A stretch of 41,792 nucleotides of DNA, taken from positions 1 through 41,792 of the forward strand of contig NVUB02000183.1 in the NCBI GenBank assembly GCA_002401775.2, in the 5' to 3' direction. Below, in pieces: positions 17,564 to 28,569 of this stretch (the stretch's first letter is position 1; each line of letters starts with the position of its first letter). Source of the stretch: Ectothiorhodospiraceae bacterium. GTDB lineage: Bacteria; Pseudomonadota; Gammaproteobacteria; SZUA-152. Made by a program: the position numbers and the translations under genes. Below the pieces are notes generated by a model. It did not search any database and was not told where the DNA came from. It saw nothing but the letters and a program-made list of their open reading frames with translations.

Positions 17564-17592
17564 CAATAAAAAGCCCCTATAAATAGGGGCTT
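17564..17592 (-). terminator. Rho-independent terminator of ssb
   Basis: A perfect 10-bp stem, AAGCCCCTAT/ATAGGGGCTT (17571-17580 with 17583-17592), followed on the minus strand by TTTTTATT. It lies about 30 bases after the ssb stop. The 250 bases between it and the HNH gene hold no gene. Confidence 0.9.
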
Positions 17593-17623
17593 AGTTTCAT
17601 ACATTACCGTCTACCGTAATCCT

Positions 17624-18127
17624 TTAAAACGGAATATCGTCATCAAAGTCGCCCATGCCGCCTGCTGGGGGCGCTGGGGCTGGCGCGGACTGTTGGGGAG
17701 CGGATGAAGGTGATGAGGACGGTGCATTCGATGACGGGTTCTGGCTGTAACCACCACTGCCTTCGCTCATTCCTCCGCCACCACCGCCGCCGCGGGAATC
17801 GAGCATTTGCATTTCGTTGGCGACAATTTCGGTGGTGTAACGGTCGTTACCACTTTGGTCTTGCCATTTACGGGTTTGCAGTTTGCCTTCGATGTAGACT
17901 TTTGAGCCTTTTTTCAGGTATTCGCCTGCAATTTCGGCCAAACGACGGAAGAACACGACTCGGTGCCATTCGGTGTTTTCTTTTTGCTCGCCGGTGTTTT
18001 TGTCTTTCCAGCTTTCAGATGTCGCGATGGTGACATTGGTCACTGCGCCGCCGTTGGGCATGTATTTCACTTCCGGGTCATTCCCCAGGTTGCCAATCAA
18101 TATGACTTTATTTACGCCACGTGCCAT
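17624..18127 (-). CDS. ssb: Single-stranded DNA-binding protein
   Basis: A 167-residue SSB. The OB-fold (residues 1-110) starts [20 protein letters not shown] and includes [22 protein letters not shown] and [18 protein letters not shown] glycine, serine and proline rich linker follows, and the acidic tip DFDDDIPF at the end recruits partner proteins of replication and repair. Length and motifs are those of the normal housekeeping copy. It lies downstream of the MFS gene and in the same direction, and close to the divergent uvrA, an arrangement typical of Pseudomonas relatives. Confidence 0.98.
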   Translation of the reverse strand: MARGVNKVILIGNLGNDPEVKYMPNGGAVTNVTIATSESWKDKNTGEQKENTEWHRVVFFRRLAEIAGEYLKKGSKVYIEGKLQTRKWQDQSGNDRYTTEIVANEMQMLDSRGGGGGGGMSEGSGGYSQNPSSNAPSSSPSSAPQQSAPAPAPPAGGMGDFDDDIPF

Positions 18128-18189
18128 TGCTCTCTCCTCGTTACTGCTTAATCAAAAAATTCATATCAAAATTCAATGCAATATTCAAT

Positions 18190-18267
18190 GGTGGGCAATG
18201 CCCACCCTACATAAAACAGGACTATTAACCCGGACTTAAAATAGATCATCCTGATCTATTTTAAGTC
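18190..18267. repeat. Two palindromic repeats between the MFS gene and ssb
   Basis: GGTGGGC/GCCCACC with an AAT loop (18190-18206) belongs to a common intergenic family. A second, perfect 16-bp inverted repeat GACTTAAAATAGATCA pairs with 18252-18267 across a 3-base loop (18233-18267). Neither has a T-run, so they are not standard terminators, although the second could stabilise the 3' end of the MFS transcript. The remaining sequence to 18391 holds nothing recognised. Confidence 0.8.
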
Positions 18268-18391
18268 GCCCGCAAAACACCGGCGCAAATTAGCGAATTC
18301 GCTTGTATTTTGCGGACTCGCGCTGGCTATCGCCAACGGCGGTGCGTCCCTGCACCGCATCATTAATCCAGCCTATAATACGGCCGGATTA

Positions 18392-19891
18392 CTAATTCGT
18401 CTGGTCTGCGGCTTTTTCGCGGCTTATATTATCTGCTGCGTCACCATGCTGGATCGGGTCATGTTCTACGGAATAGGCTTTTAAGGCTTCCCGGTCCAGG
18501 GCATGTAAGTCTACTTTTAAATAGGCGATGCCATCTTCGGCGATCACCACGGCTTCTGCAACGCCGGTGACCTGGGTGAGTTCGCCGACCAGATGCCGGG
18601 CTTGTTCTTTCGTGATTGTTCCGACTCGCACCAGGTGGCTGCTGAGGTATCGGGGGCTCTGCATGGTCGCGGCGACCAAAAACCAGACGATGGCTATTGC
18701 GGCGCACATGCCAAATACCGCCTCCATTCCAACCTGACCGTACAACCACCCTCCCATGGTGCCGCCAAAGAAGGCGCCCAGGAACTGTGAGCTGGAGTAC
18801 ACGCCCATGGCGCTGCCTTTGTTGTCTGGCGAGGCGACCTTGGCGATTAACGATGGCAGTGTGGCTTCCAGTACGTTAAAAGCAGTGAAGAAGATAAACA
18901 GGCCAAAGATAATCCCGGTGATGGAGTCAAAGCCAAACATGAAGGCTAGTTCACCGATGGCCAAAATGAGCACCGCGGCGGTAAACACGGTTTTCATGCG
19001 GCGTTTTTTCTCGGCAATGATGACAAATGGCACCATCAATAGCATGGAGAGCAGCATGACGGGCAAATAAACATACCAGTGATTGGCGGCTTCCAGGCCG
19101 GCATGGTCACGCAGTGCCAATGGCAACACGACGAATGTAGCGGTGAGCATCATGTGCAGGGCGAAGATCCCGAAATCCAGGCGTAATAGCTGTGGGTTGG
19201 TGATGACTTTTTTGAGCTGAGCAGGCACCGTCTGGGCGTCTCGATGGAAACTGCTGCGCACCGGGGTGGGTACCACAAAGTGCAATACGGCGATGGCCGC
19301 CAAAGCCAGCACACCCGTAAGCCAGAAGATGCCGTCGACACCAATCCACTGGTTCAGCACGGGCCCCATGACCAGTGAGGTGGCGAAGGCGACACCAATG
19401 CTCATGCCGATGATAGCCATGGCGCTGAGTCGATTTTCTTCGCGCGTGAGGTCGGCGGTGAGCGCCATGACGGCGGCGGCAATGGCACCAGCACCTTGCA
19501 AGGCACGGCCAATGATAACGCCGTTCATAGTGTCGGCCGTGGCTGCCACTACACTGCCACCGGCAAAAATGAGCAGGCCGATAGTGATGATGGGTTTACG
19601 TCCAAAACGGTCTGAGGCCATACCAAAAGGAATCTGGAAGGCCGCTTGGGTGAGGCCGTATATACCAATAGCGATGCCGATGAGTGCGGGCGTGTAACCT
19701 TCCAATGTTTCGCCATAGAGTGCGAACACGGGCAGGATCATGAATAACCCCATCATTCTCAGGGCATAAATACTGGCGAGGGAAAATACCGCGCGGCGCT
19801 CCGCAGGCACCATGCCGGTTGGCTGCCCAAGTGGCTGGGAGGGAGAAGTGTCTGGCTGGCTTGCGCCTGATTCTGTGTTGCTACTTGTCAC
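18392..19891 (-). CDS. MFS transporter with C-terminal ferredoxin-like domain (YajR-like)
   Basis: A 499-residue inner-membrane protein with 12 predicted helices (about residues 35-420). The MFS signature after helix 2 is GMASDRFGRKPII; helix 1 region is YALRMMGLFMILPVFALYG. Residues about 428-480 (VGTITKEQARHLVGELTQVTGVAEAVV and LKVDLHALD) form a soluble ferredoxin-like domain as in the E. coli exporter YajR. The family mostly exports drugs or metabolites by proton antiport; the substrate is unknown. The first 30 residues are polar and low complexity. It is divergent from uvrA, as in Pseudomonas. Confidence 0.9.
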   Translation of the reverse strand: MTSSNTESGASQPDTSPSQPLGQPTGMVPAERRAVFSLASIYALRMMGLFMILPVFALYGETLEGYTPALIGIAIGIYGLTQAAFQIPFGMASDRFGRKPIITIGLLIFAGGSVVAATADTMNGVIIGRALQGAGAIAAAVMALTADLTREENRLSAMAIIGMSIGVAFATSLVMGPVLNQWIGVDGIFWLTGVLALAAIAVLHFVVPTPVRSSFHRDAQTVPAQLKKVITNPQLLRLDFGIFALHMMLTATFVVLPLALRDHAGLEAANHWYVYLPVMLLSMLLMVPFVIIAEKKRRMKTVFTAAVLILAIGELAFMFGFDSITGIIFGLFIFFTAFNVLEATLPSLIAKVASPDNKGSAMGVYSSSQFLGAFFGGTMGGWLYGQVGMEAVFGMCAAIAIVWFLVAATMQSPRYLSSHLVRVGTITKEQARHLVGELTQVTGVAEAVVIAEDGIAYLKVDLHALDREALKAYSVEHDPIQHGDAADNISREKAADQTN

Positions 19892-20266
19892 GTCGATGGT
19901 CTCAAGTGGTTTTTAGTGTCCATTTCTTACCCATCTCAGCTATACGCTTCTTTTCAGACGCATTGCCAAACGTATAGTCAATTGCGTTGAGAGAACCGCA
20001 CGACGAACTTTATGTTCGTGAAATGCTCGTGAACTTTGGCCCGCGAAGATGGAACGGCGTATAGTATCAGGTTTGCGTTGCGCCGGAAAAAGTTGAGTGG
20101 GTTTATGGGGAATAGTTGTCTATCCACCCTGCGCCCTGTTGTTAATAGCAAAAGCTAAGAGCAAAAGTGAAGAGCAAGAGCATAAAACGGCTCTCTTTAG
20201 CCCTTTTATCAACCCTTTTTACTGCAATACGCCCGTTTTAGTACCCCATTGAGAGATCAAGTTTGT
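19892..20266. other. Divergent control region of the MFS gene and uvrA
   Basis: About 375 bases. The motif CGTATAG occurs at two places (near 19970 and 20055). No LexA-type CTG-N10-CAG operator was found, although uvrA and ssb are SOS-controlled in E. coli. No gene or transposon remnant is visible. Confidence 0.4.
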
Positions 20267-23158
20267 ATGGATTTTATACGTATTCAGGGCGCTCGCACCC
20301 ACAATCTTAAAAATATTGACCTGGAATTGCCCCGCAACAAGCTCATTGTGATTACCGGCTTGTCCGGCTCTGGCAAATCCTCCCTGGCTTTCGACACTAT
20401 TTATGCCGAGGGCCAACGCCGTTACGTGGAGTCGTTATCCGCCTATGCCCGGCAATTTTTGTCGATGATGGAAAAACCCGATGTTGACCATATCGAAGGG
20501 CTATCGCCCGCGATTTCCATCGAGCAAAAATCCACCTCGCACAATCCCCGCTCTACGGTGGGTACGATTACCGAAATTTACGATTACCTGCGCCTGCTCT
20601 ATGCCCGTGCGGGCCTGCCCTGCTGTCCCGATCATGGCAGCACGCTGGAAATGCAAACGGTCAGCCAGATGGTGGATCAGGTATTGGCGCTGCCTGAGGG
20701 CAGTAAAATCATGCTGCTGGCGCCGGTGGTGCGTAATCGCAAAGGCGAGCATCTCAACGTCTTTAAGGATTTACGCGCCCAGGGCTTTGTCCGGGTTCGT
20801 GTAAACGGCGAGATTTATGAACTGGACGGTGTGCCTGAGTTGGATTTGCGTAAGAAACACACCATCGAAGCCGTGGTGGATCGTCTCAAGGTGCGGGAAG
20901 ACCAGCAACAACGTCTGGCCGACTCTTTTGAGACCACGCTAGGACTCACCGATGGCATTGCCTCGGTGTCGTTTATGGATGACAGTGACGCTGATGAATT
21001 GCTGTTTTCTGCCCAGTTTGCCTGCCCTCACTGCGGTTATTCTCTGCCGGAGCTGGAACCCCGCATGTTTTCGTTTAATAACCCCGCAGGCGCCTGCGAT
21101 GGTTGTGACGGTCTGGGTGTTAAGCAGTTTTTTGATGCGCTGCGTGTGGTGCGTCACCCAGAACTCAGTTTGCCTGGCGGTGCGATTCGAGGCTGGGACA
21201 AGCGTAATGCCTATTATTTTCAAATGATCAGTTCATTGGCCGAGCATTACGACTTTGAGTTAGAAACACCGTTCGAGGACTTGCCTGACAATATCCAGAA
21301 AATCATTCTCGACGGTAGTGGCGAGGATGAAATTGACTTTCGTTACTTTAAAAGCCAAGGTCTTAAAAGTCAGGGCGGTAAAGGCAAAAACAGCTTCACC
21401 GTTCGCAGCCACTGCTTCGAAGGTATCCTCCCCAATATGGATCGGCGCTATCACGAAACTGATTCCAACGTGGTGCGGGATGAGCTTGCCAAATACCTCA
21501 ACACAAAACCTTGTCCCGATTGCGATGGCACCCGTCTGGCAAAAGGGCCACGCAATGTCTTCATTGCTGAAAAACCACTACCGCAAATCACCGCGTTACC
21601 CGTGGGCCGCGCACTGGAATTTTTCACTCACCTGAAGCTGGACGGCCATCGGGGTGCCATTGCTGACAAGATCGTCAATGAAATTAATCAGCGCCTGAGT
21701 TTTCTGGTCAACGTCGGACTTGACTATCTCTCGTTAGACCGCAGTGCCGATACACTGTCCGGCGGTGAAGCACAACGTATTCGTCTCGCTAGCCAGATCG
21801 GCGCAGGACTGGTGGGCGTAATGTACGTACTGGATGAGCCCTCCATCGGTTTGCACCAGCGCGATAACCAACGCCTACTCAATACGCTCACGTACCTGCG
21901 TGACATGGGCAACACCGTGATTGTCGTCGAGCATGATGAAGATGCCATTCTCAGTGCCGACCATGTGCTGGACATTGGCCCCGGCGCCGGTGTGCATGGC
22001 GGCGAAATTATCGCCCAGGGTACGCCCCAGGAAGTGATGGATAATGCAGATTCCATTACGGGCCAATACCTGTCCGGTAAAAAGTACATTTCGATACCCG
22101 ACACCCTGACGGCCCCCGACCCAGCCCGACAGATTCGCATCCGAGGCGCCAGCGGCAATAATCTTAAGAATGTCAATATCGATATTCCTATAGGGCTGAT
22201 GGTGGCGATCACCGGCGTGTCGGGTTCTGGCAAGTCCACACTGATTAACAACACCCTGTATCGCCGGGCAGCTCAGGAGATTAATAAAAACCCTGAAGCT
22301 TCGGCCGCTTGCGAAAGCATCGAAGGTCTCGACCAGTTTGATAAAGTGGTCGAGATTGATCAAAGCCCCATTGGCCGCACGCCGCGCTCCAACCCGGCAA
22401 CCTATGCGGGCCTGTTCACGCCTATTCGCGAATTATTCACCGGCACCCAGGAAGCGCGGTTACGCGGTTACACACCGGGGCGGTTCAGCTTTAATGTCAA
22501 AGGCGGTCGTTGTGAAGCCTGTCGTGGAGACGGCGTCATCAAGGTCGAAATGCACTTCCTGCCCGACATTTATGTGCCCTGCGATATTTGCAAAAGCAAA
22601 CGCTATAACCGCGAAACCCTGGAAGTAAAATACAAGGGTAAAAGCATTTATGAAGTGCTGGAACTCACCGTGGAAGATGCACGGGTATTTTTTGATGCCA
22701 TTCCTTCCGTTGCACGTAAACTACAAACCCTGGTCGACGTGGGGCTGAGTTACATCACCCTCGGCCAGGCGGCAACAACCCTGTCGGGCGGTGAAGCACA
22801 ACGGGTAAAACTGGCCCGTGAACTGTCCAAACGTGACACAGGGAACACCCTCTACATTCTGGATGAACCCACAACCGGTTTGCATTTCCACGATGTAGAA
22901 CAGTTGCTGGGTGTGTTGCACCGGCTACGTGACCACGGCAATACCATCGTGATCATTGAGCATAATCTGGATGTGATCAAAACCACCGACTGGATTATTG
23001 ACCTGGGGCCGGAAGGTGGTGAAGGCGGCGGTAGCATCGTCGCTGCAGGCACACCTGACACCATTGCGGCACAACAAGACTCACACACCGGGCATTATCT
23101 GAAAGGTGTTTTAAAAGCCACCAGAAATGCCGCAAGAAAGATGACGGCTGTCGCGTAG
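20267..23158 (+). CDS. uvrA: Excinuclease ABC subunit A
   Basis: A 963-residue UvrA, the damage-sensing ATPase of nucleotide excision repair that loads UvrB. First ATPase half: Walker A GLSGSGKS near 31 and the block [17 protein letters not shown]; a zinc module with CPHCGY and CDGCDG; ABC signature LSGGEAQRI. Second half: Walker A GVSGSGKS near 650, CEACRGDG...CDICKSKRY zinc module, second LSGGEAQRV, and [10 protein letters not shown] Walker B. The start at 20267 ([16 protein letters not shown]) matches the family N-terminus; an upstream ATG at 20249 would add six residues. Nothing unusual. Confidence 0.98.
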   Translation: MDFIRIQGARTHNLKNIDLELPRNKLIVITGLSGSGKSSLAFDTIYAEGQRRYVESLSAYARQFLSMMEKPDVDHIEGLSPAISIEQKSTSHNPRSTVGTITEIYDYLRLLYARAGLPCCPDHGSTLEMQTVSQMVDQVLALPEGSKIMLLAPVVRNRKGEHLNVFKDLRAQGFVRVRVNGEIYELDGVPELDLRKKHTIEAVVDRLKVREDQQQRLADSFETTLGLTDGIASVSFMDDSDADELLFSAQFACPHCGYSLPELEPRMFSFNNPAGACDGCDGLGVKQFFDALRVVRHPELSLPGGAIRGWDKRNAYYFQMISSLAEHYDFELETPFEDLPDNIQKIILDGSGEDEIDFRYFKSQGLKSQGGKGKNSFTVRSHCFEGILPNMDRRYHETDSNVVRDELAKYLNTKPCPDCDGTRLAKGPRNVFIAEKPLPQITALPVGRALEFFTHLKLDGHRGAIADKIVNEINQRLSFLVNVGLDYLSLDRSADTLSGGEAQRIRLASQIGAGLVGVMYVLDEPSIGLHQRDNQRLLNTLTYLRDMGNTVIVVEHDEDAILSADHVLDIGPGAGVHGGEIIAQGTPQEVMDNADSITGQYLSGKKYISIPDTLTAPDPARQIRIRGASGNNLKNVNIDIPIGLMVAITGVSGSGKSTLINNTLYRRAAQEINKNPEASAACESIEGLDQFDKVVEIDQSPIGRTPRSNPATYAGLFTPIRELFTGTQEARLRGYTPGRFSFNVKGGRCEACRGDGVIKVEMHFLPDIYVPCDICKSKRYNRETLEVKYKGKSIYEVLELTVEDARVFFDAIPSVARKLQTLVDVGLSYITLGQAATTLSGGEAQRVKLARELSKRDTGNTLYILDEPTTGLHFHDVEQLLGVLHRLRDHGNTIVIIEHNLDVIKTTDWIIDLGPEGGEGGGSIVAAGTPDTIAAQQDSHTGHYLKGVLKATRNAARKMTAVA

Positions 23159-23179
23159 TTATTTAATCCGTCGTTGAAC

Positions 23180-23209
23180 TGCCGTTGTCTTATCTGCAAG
23201 ACAACGGCA
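23180..23209 (+). terminator. Perfect hairpin after uvrA
   Basis: TGCCGTTGTCTT pairs with AAGACAACGGCA across a 6-base loop, 21 bases after the uvrA stop. There is no T-run, so it is either a weak or factor-assisted terminator or an RNA-stabilising hairpin. Confidence 0.6.
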
Positions 23210-23559
23210 CAACCCGGAAAACTATCGGTTATCGGTAAACCGCATTCAAACAAAACAACCCCCAACGCCTTGTTTTGCACGTGACCCTACACCACATTAG
23301 CCCCCCATTTCAGTACAATAACCCCCTGACAAATACCACAGTTATCATCCAAACCGATATAAACCCCCTGAATAACCCTGTAAAATATAATCTATTTTTT
23401 GACAAAAATGGTTAATTTCTGGACAATGGGCACATACTCAACAATAACCATAAAGGGTATTTAGGGAAGCATTATCGCCTCAGCCGCATTCGTTACCCGC
23501 AAATGCTACGCGCTGTTACCGCTAACAGTGGCTGAAATGGATGAATACAGGCATTGCTA
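23210..23559. other. Intergenic, no gene seen
   Basis: An AT-rich interval between uvrA and the DUF3135 gene. It must hold the promoter of the latter, but no strong consensus was found. Confidence 0.4.
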
Positions 23560-23718
23560 ATGTCTGCGGAGTTAGTACTGGAGATATTGGTGCTAATGAA
23601 ACGGGGGGCCTTTTCACCGCAGCATGAGGCTAATGATGGCCATAGCAAGAAACGCAGTAATCTCGCGAACCGCTTCATAAAAGCAACGGGCGAGTGGAGA
23701 GTAAAGTATGAGTATTAA
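23560..23718 (+). CDS. Possible small gene overlapping the DUF3135 start
   Basis: An ATG-initiated frame of 52 residues (MSAELVLEILVLMKRG, then a charged tail ending RVKYEY) whose stop overlaps the ATG of the next gene by 11 bases, a layout that would allow coupling. The ribosome binding site is weak and no family is recognised, so this may be chance. Confidence 0.25.
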   Translation: MSAELVLEILVLMKRGAFSPQHEANDGHSKKRSNLANRFIKATGEWRVKYEY

Positions 23719-24103
23719 ACACAAAGAAAAGCCCGAAAGTCAGTATCCTCATCCTGATTTTGATGAGCTGCGAACCCTGGCAAAAGAAGACCCGGCAAAA
23801 TTTGAGTCCAAACGCATTGAATATATAGAGTCTTTTCTCACTCGTATACCTGCCGAAAAGCAACGCCGGTTACGAGGATTGCAATGGCAAATAGACCAGG
23901 CCCGCAAGTTGGCGCGGACTCCCATGGCCTCTTGCCTCAGTATGATGAACATGATGTGGGACTCTCTGCATCACCTGAACGACCACCAACGTACACTGGT
24001 TAAAATCACCTCTGCATTCCGTAAAAATCACCGTAACAGCCTCAGACCCTCTGCTTCTGCGTACCGTGAGAAGGCCATCGTCATACCGTTCCCTGCTCGC
24101 TAA
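23708..24103 (+). CDS. DUF3135 family protein
   Basis: A 131-residue soluble protein. The N-terminal 90 residues fit DUF3135: HPDFDELRTLAKEDPAKFES, then RRLRGLQWQIDQARKLARTP and SCLSMMNMMWDSLHHL. Function of the family is unknown; it is common in marine gammaproteobacteria. GGAGAG lies six bases before the ATG. The C-terminal 40 residues are basic and less conserved. A good terminator follows, so it is probably its own transcription unit. Confidence 0.85.
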   Translation: MSIKHKEKPESQYPHPDFDELRTLAKEDPAKFESKRIEYIESFLTRIPAEKQRRLRGLQWQIDQARKLARTPMASCLSMMNMMWDSLHHLNDHQRTLVKITSAFRKNHRNSLRPSASAYREKAIVIPFPAR

Positions 24104-24125
24104 CGGTTAGTGATCTGCTAAAAAC

Positions 24126-24160
24126 CCCACGAACATTTGCCGATGTCCGTGGGCTTTTTT
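24126..24160 (+). terminator. Rho-independent terminator of the DUF3135 gene
   Basis: CCCACG and ACAT pair with ATGT and CGTGGG (24126-24153) with one mismatch, followed by seven T residues. It lies about 20 bases after the stop codon. Confidence 0.9.
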
Positions 24161-24232
24161 TGTATAAGCCGTTAACGCTCAATGCAACGCTTCAAAACAA
24201 CTCTTCAAAACAATTATCAAGCTAACCCATCA

Positions 24233-24257
24233 GTTAAAAACGACGTTTAAAACGTCC
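24233..24257 (-). terminator. Possible weak terminator of the 29-residue membrane protein
   Basis: On the minus strand GGGGACGTTTTAAACGTC is followed by GTTTTT. The stem is short and the loop tight, so this is tentative. Confidence 0.4.
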
Positions 24258-24289
24258 CCTAAGGTTTTGCCCTTTTGCCCTTTCAGCGA

Positions 24290-24379
24290 TTATCCTGCGC
24301 TAATAACATCTTTCAACGTCACTAACAAAATGAAACCACCCACCGTCGCTACAATGCTCAAACCCGTTACAAATGCCAT
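24290..24379 (-). CDS. 29-residue single-pass membrane protein
   Basis: A short frame with clear gene features: GGAGAG seven bases before ATG 24379, then MAFVTGLSIVATVGGF and ILLVTLKDVISAG, one hydrophobic helix with small residues and a charged KD pair near the C-terminus. The stop is TAA. It sits alone between two terminators, so it is probably transcribed on its own. Families of such tiny membrane proteins modulate transporters or respond to stress, but no family can be named. A mere chance frame would rarely have both a good binding site and a clean transmembrane pattern. Confidence 0.55.
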   Translation of the reverse strand: MAFVTGLSIVATVGGFILLVTLKDVISAG

Positions 24380-24574
24380 ATCAAATCTCTCCAACTTTAT
24401 GCTCACAAAAGTGGAAATGTCAGTACCAGACTAAAGCGGTCAACAATTCCATACAAAATGTATGGTTTAATGTAAGCCTGGATATCATCCCTGTAAAGAG
24501 AAAGGGTATAGAGATCTTCAATGGACTACATCTGGAAAAAACGAGGGACTGAAGCAAACATGTTGTTTTAAAAC

Positions 24575-24606
24575 ATAAAAGGCCCTTTTATTAAAGGACC
24601 TTTTAT
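24575..24606. terminator. Hairpin terminator downstream of clpB
   Basis: ATAAAAGGCCCTTT pairs with AAAGGACCTTTTAT across a 4-base loop with one mismatch. The A and T ends allow it to act on either strand. It lies about 120 bases after the clpB stop. Confidence 0.75.
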
Positions 24607-24725
24607 CAAAGCAACTAATACGCTGGGTTATTAATTGGACTTTTAAAGGGATATTTCTCAGATTGATTAGAGATAATGACTGTTGTCAGCGTCGCCATTC
24701 TTATGCCATTTACAGCATATTGTAC

Positions 24726-27386
24726 TTATGCTGTGCTAATAGCGGCATTGGTTTTTTTACTAAACACTAACTCATCACCTTTTTTGTCGACTTCAATGAC
24801 ATCCCCCGGCAAATAATGCGCGGACAAAATATCCTGTGCCAAACGATTCTCAATGCCTTGCTGAATCGCCCTTTTCAACGGGCGAGCGCCATAAACCGGG
24901 TCAAAACCTGCATCGCCCAAATAATCTAACGCGGCTTCTGTTATTTCCAGGTCCATGTCGCGTTCACGTAAGCGTGACTTGAGAATGTCGACCTGAATAC
25001 GCGTAATTTCACGAATCTGTTCACGTCCCAAGGGGTGAAAGACCACCGTTTCATCCACACGATTGATAAACTCCGGCCTGAAATGCCCGGCCACAACGTC
25101 CATAACCGCTGACTTCATATCGGCATAGTGCTTTTCGGCACAGCTCTCTTCGCCATAGTTCGCTTCACCACCGTTCGCTTCACTATAACTTTCATCACGC
25201 GCCATCTGTTGAATCAACTCAGAGCCCAGGTTCGAGGTCATAATAATCACCGTATTGCGAAAATCCACGGTGCGGCCATGTCCATCCGTCAATCGGCCTT
25301 CATCGAGCACCTGCAAGAGAATATTAAAGACATCAGGGTGGGCTTTTTCCACTTCATCCAGCAACACCACAGAATACGGTTTACGACGCACCGCTTCGGT
25401 AAGATAGCCGCCTTCTTCGTACCCTACATAACCCGGAGGCGCACCGATTAAACGTGCAACTGAGTGCTTTTCCATGAATTCGGACATATCGATGCGCACA
25501 ATAGCTTCGTCCGTATCGAAGAGGAACGATGCTAGACTTTTGGTTAGCTCCGTTTTACCAACACCGGTTGGCCCCAAAAACAGGAACGAACCGTTTGGAC
25601 GGTTGGCGTCAGAGAGCCCGGCACGCGACCGACGAATAGCATCCGAGACCACTTTAACGGCCTCACTTTGCCCCACCACGCGCTGCTGTAGCAGTTCTTC
25701 CATTTGCAGGAGCTTTTCGCGCTCGCCTTCCAACATTTTACTGACCGGTATCCCCGTCCACGCGGAAACCACCTCGGCCACTTCTTCTTCAGACACTTTG
25801 TTGCGCAACAGGGTCATGTCCATCATTTCGACCTGCGAGGCCATATCCAGCTCTTTTTCCAAATCAGGAATTTGCCCGTATTGCAGCTCCGACATACGCG
25901 CGAGATCCCCCGCACGGCGGGCGGTTTCCAGTTCCTGACGGGCACGATCCAGAGATTCCTTGATATGTTGAGTACCTTGCAAGGCCGCTTTTTCAGAACG
26001 CCACACTTCTTCAAGGTCGGCATATTCAAGGCCCAACTTAGCAATTTCCGTTTCGAGATCACGCAGACGGCGTTTAGATGCCTCATCAGATTCTTTTTTC
26101 AGCGCCTCACGCTCAATTTTGAGCTGTATGAGACGCCGATCCATGCGGTCCATACTTTCCGGTTTGGAATCGATTTCCATTCGAATGCGCGATGCCGCCT
26201 CATCGATCAGGTCGATAGCCTTGTCTGGTAATTGACGGTCACTAATATAACGATGCGACAGCGTGGCAGCAGCAACAATCGCCGGGTCAATAATATCGAC
26301 GCCATGATGCACTTCGTATTTTTCCTTGAGCCCGCGCAAAATCGCGATGGTATCTTCGACACTAGGCTCATCGACCAGCACCTTTTGAAAGCGTCGCTCC
26401 AGAGCCGCATCTTTTTCCACATACTGACGATATTCATCCAGCGTCGTCGCCCCTACGCAATGTAATTCACCACGTGCCAATGCGGGTTTAAGCATATTAC
26501 CCGCATCCATCGCACCTTCGGCTTTACCGGCACCCACCATGGTGTGCAGCTCATCAATAAACAAAATAACCTGCCCTTCCTGCTTGGCCAGGTCATTGAG
26601 TACCGATTTAAGACGTTCTTCAAATTCACCACGAAATTTAGCGCCAGCGATTAATGAGCCCATATCTAACGACAATAAGCGTTTTCCTTTTACCCCTTCA
26701 GGGACTTCACCATTAACAATACGCTGCGCCAAACCTTCCACAATGGCCGTTTTCCCCACACCGGGCTCGCCGATTAATACCGGGTTATTTTTGGTGCGGC
26801 GTTGCAACACTTGTATCGTGCGACGTATCTCGTCGTCGCGCCCAATCACCGGGTCCAGCTTACCTTGCTCGGCCTGCTCCGTGAGGTCGATGGTGTATTT
26901 TTCCAATGCACGGCGGCTTTCTTCGGCATTGGCATCATTAATACTTTCACCACCACGAAGCTCATTAATGGCTTGCTCTACGTTTCCTTTAGCCGCACCC
27001 GCTTTGCGCATTAAATCGCACAGTTGGCCTTTATTTTGCACCACCGCCAAGGCAAACAATTCGCTGGAAATAAAACTGTCTTTGCGTTGCTGTGCAAGCT
27101 TGTCGGTAACATTAAATAGCCGACCAAGTTCGTTAGAAATATGCAGATCTCCCGCAGCACCTTCTACGCTTGGCATATTATCCAACGCCTCGCCCAGAGA
27201 AGTCCGTAATTGATCCACATTCACCCCGGCATTATTCAATAAATAACGCACACTACTGGCAGATTGATCCAGAATGGCCAACATCAAATGAACAGGCTCA
27301 ATGAACTGGTGGTCACGCCCCACCGCCAGGCTCTGGGCATCCGAAAGCGCCGCCTGAAATTTGCTGGTCATCTTGTCCATTCGCAT
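24726..27386 (-). CDS. clpB: ATP-dependent disaggregase ClpB
   Basis: An 886-residue ClpB that threads proteins out of aggregates with DnaK. The N domain begins [20 protein letters not shown]. The first AAA+ module has [19 protein letters not shown], the pore region [16 protein letters not shown] and ILFIDELHT; the middle domain is coiled coil (about 400-530); the second module has [24 protein letters not shown] and [14 protein letters not shown]. It is about 30 residues longer than E. coli ClpB: a low-complexity insert rich in Glu, Asn and Gly (25131-25196) lies between [10 protein letters not shown] and [10 protein letters not shown] sigma32-type promoter is visible upstream. Confidence 0.98.
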   Translation of the reverse strand: MRMDKMTSKFQAALSDAQSLAVGRDHQFIEPVHLMLAILDQSASSVRYLLNNAGVNVDQLRTSLGEALDNMPSVEGAAGDLHISNELGRLFNVTDKLAQQRKDSFISSELFALAVVQNKGQLCDLMRKAGAAKGNVEQAINELRGGESINDANAEESRRALEKYTIDLTEQAEQGKLDPVIGRDDEIRRTIQVLQRRTKNNPVLIGEPGVGKTAIVEGLAQRIVNGEVPEGVKGKRLLSLDMGSLIAGAKFRGEFEERLKSVLNDLAKQEGQVILFIDELHTMVGAGKAEGAMDAGNMLKPALARGELHCVGATTLDEYRQYVEKDAALERRFQKVLVDEPSVEDTIAILRGLKEKYEVHHGVDIIDPAIVAAATLSHRYISDRQLPDKAIDLIDEAASRIRMEIDSKPESMDRMDRRLIQLKIEREALKKESDEASKRRLRDLETEIAKLGLEYADLEEVWRSEKAALQGTQHIKESLDRARQELETARRAGDLARMSELQYGQIPDLEKELDMASQVEMMDMTLLRNKVSEEEVAEVVSAWTGIPVSKMLEGEREKLLQMEELLQQRVVGQSEAVKVVSDAIRRSRAGLSDANRPNGSFLFLGPTGVGKTELTKSLASFLFDTDEAIVRIDMSEFMEKHSVARLIGAPPGYVGYEEGGYLTEAVRRKPYSVVLLDEVEKAHPDVFNILLQVLDEGRLTDGHGRTVDFRNTVIIMTSNLGSELIQQMARDESYSEANGGEANYGEESCAEKHYADMKSAVMDVVAGHFRPEFINRVDETVVFHPLGREQIREITRIQVDILKSRLRERDMDLEITEAALDYLGDAGFDPVYGARPLKRAIQQGIENRLAQDILSAHYLPGDVIEVDKKGDELVFSKKTNAAISTA

Positions 27387-27521
27387 GTGTTACTTGCCTC
27401 TGCAAAAACTCAATATTATTAATTAACGGTAACAGAGAAATCGTTCATTCAAAACCTGGCGGCGGCAATATGATATTAGCCACCAAACGATAAAAATAAA
27501 TATGCATTACCACTGCCTCAT

Positions 27522-27550
27522 AACATGGGGGCAAGCAACGGTGAATCAAG
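27522..27550 (-). promoter_or_regulatory. Sigma32 (heat-shock) promoter of clpB
   Basis: Minus strand CTTGATT, 13 bases, CCCCATGTT: a close match to the heat-shock consensus CTTGAAA with CCCCATNT. It lies about 140 bases before the clpB start, giving a leader of about 130 bases. In E. coli clpB also has a sigma32 promoter. Confidence 0.8.
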
Positions 27551-27605
27551 CAATGGATTAAAAAACACGAAAACATAAAAAATGGTTTCTCACATAACTC
27601 CGCAG

Positions 27606-27995
<390 letters not shown>

Positions 27996-28113
27996 GAGGA
28001 CTGAATTCAAAATCTACTCTACGTCCGTCTTCCCGGCATATTTTTAGCCGGGATCCAGAGCCTTTAAACGAGTATAGAGTCTCTGGATATCGGATCAATG
28101 CTGCGATGAATAT

Positions 28114-28335
28114 TCAGAAATTACGGCCATCCCATAATTTCTGTTCGCCTCTTCGGTCTCCCTTGGTGCGCCGGTCCGACTTGGACTCAAAACGTATCAT
28201 TTCCCGACGATCTACGGTAATCCGGCGTAGGCTTTTACGACGTTCAGGCCCAACATACTTGGGCATATCACCGTCAAGGGCAGAATCAGTGCCGGGGGTA
28301 TCCTGTTCACTCTTTGAGACTAGTTCCAGTTCCAT
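28114..28335 (-). CDS. Small arginine-rich protein
   Basis: A 73-residue protein. An acidic N-terminal third (SKSEQDTPGTDSALDGD) is followed by repeated arginine clusters: GPERRKSLRR, VDRREMIRFES and SDRRTKGDRRG. Similar short ERR/DRR proteins occur across Pseudomonas-type gammaproteobacteria without assigned function. AAGGTGAG lies five bases before the ATG, so translation is well supported. The positive charge suggests nucleic-acid or phospholipid contact, but this is only inference. Confidence 0.7.
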   Translation of the reverse strand: MELELVSKSEQDTPGTDSALDGDMPKYVGPERRKSLRRITVDRREMIRFESKSDRRTKGDRRGEQKLWDGRNF

Positions 28336-28569
28336 ATGCGCTCACCTTTGCGTTTGGCACTTCACAAAAAGCGTATCGTGAGATTAATGAGGGATTCAGC
28401 CCCTATATCCGCGGAAAAACCTACATAAACAACACTTCAACACGCTAGCAGACCTTACCTGATTCTAGACAGCACTTGGGAGTATGGCAAGGTTGAAGAT
28501 TCCAGTCCTTTTGTCTCATTGCCTAGCGCATCTTTCGGTATATATCACCAACACACCGATTCCCAAACA

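Noticed and set aside
19892-20266. LexA operator expected before uvrA
   Set aside because: No CTG-N10-CAG site with acceptable match was found, so SOS control is not claimed.
23493-23678. Minus-strand frame upstream of the DUF3135 gene
   Set aside because: No ribosome binding site or recognisable domain; it is antisense to the likely leader of the DUF3135 gene.
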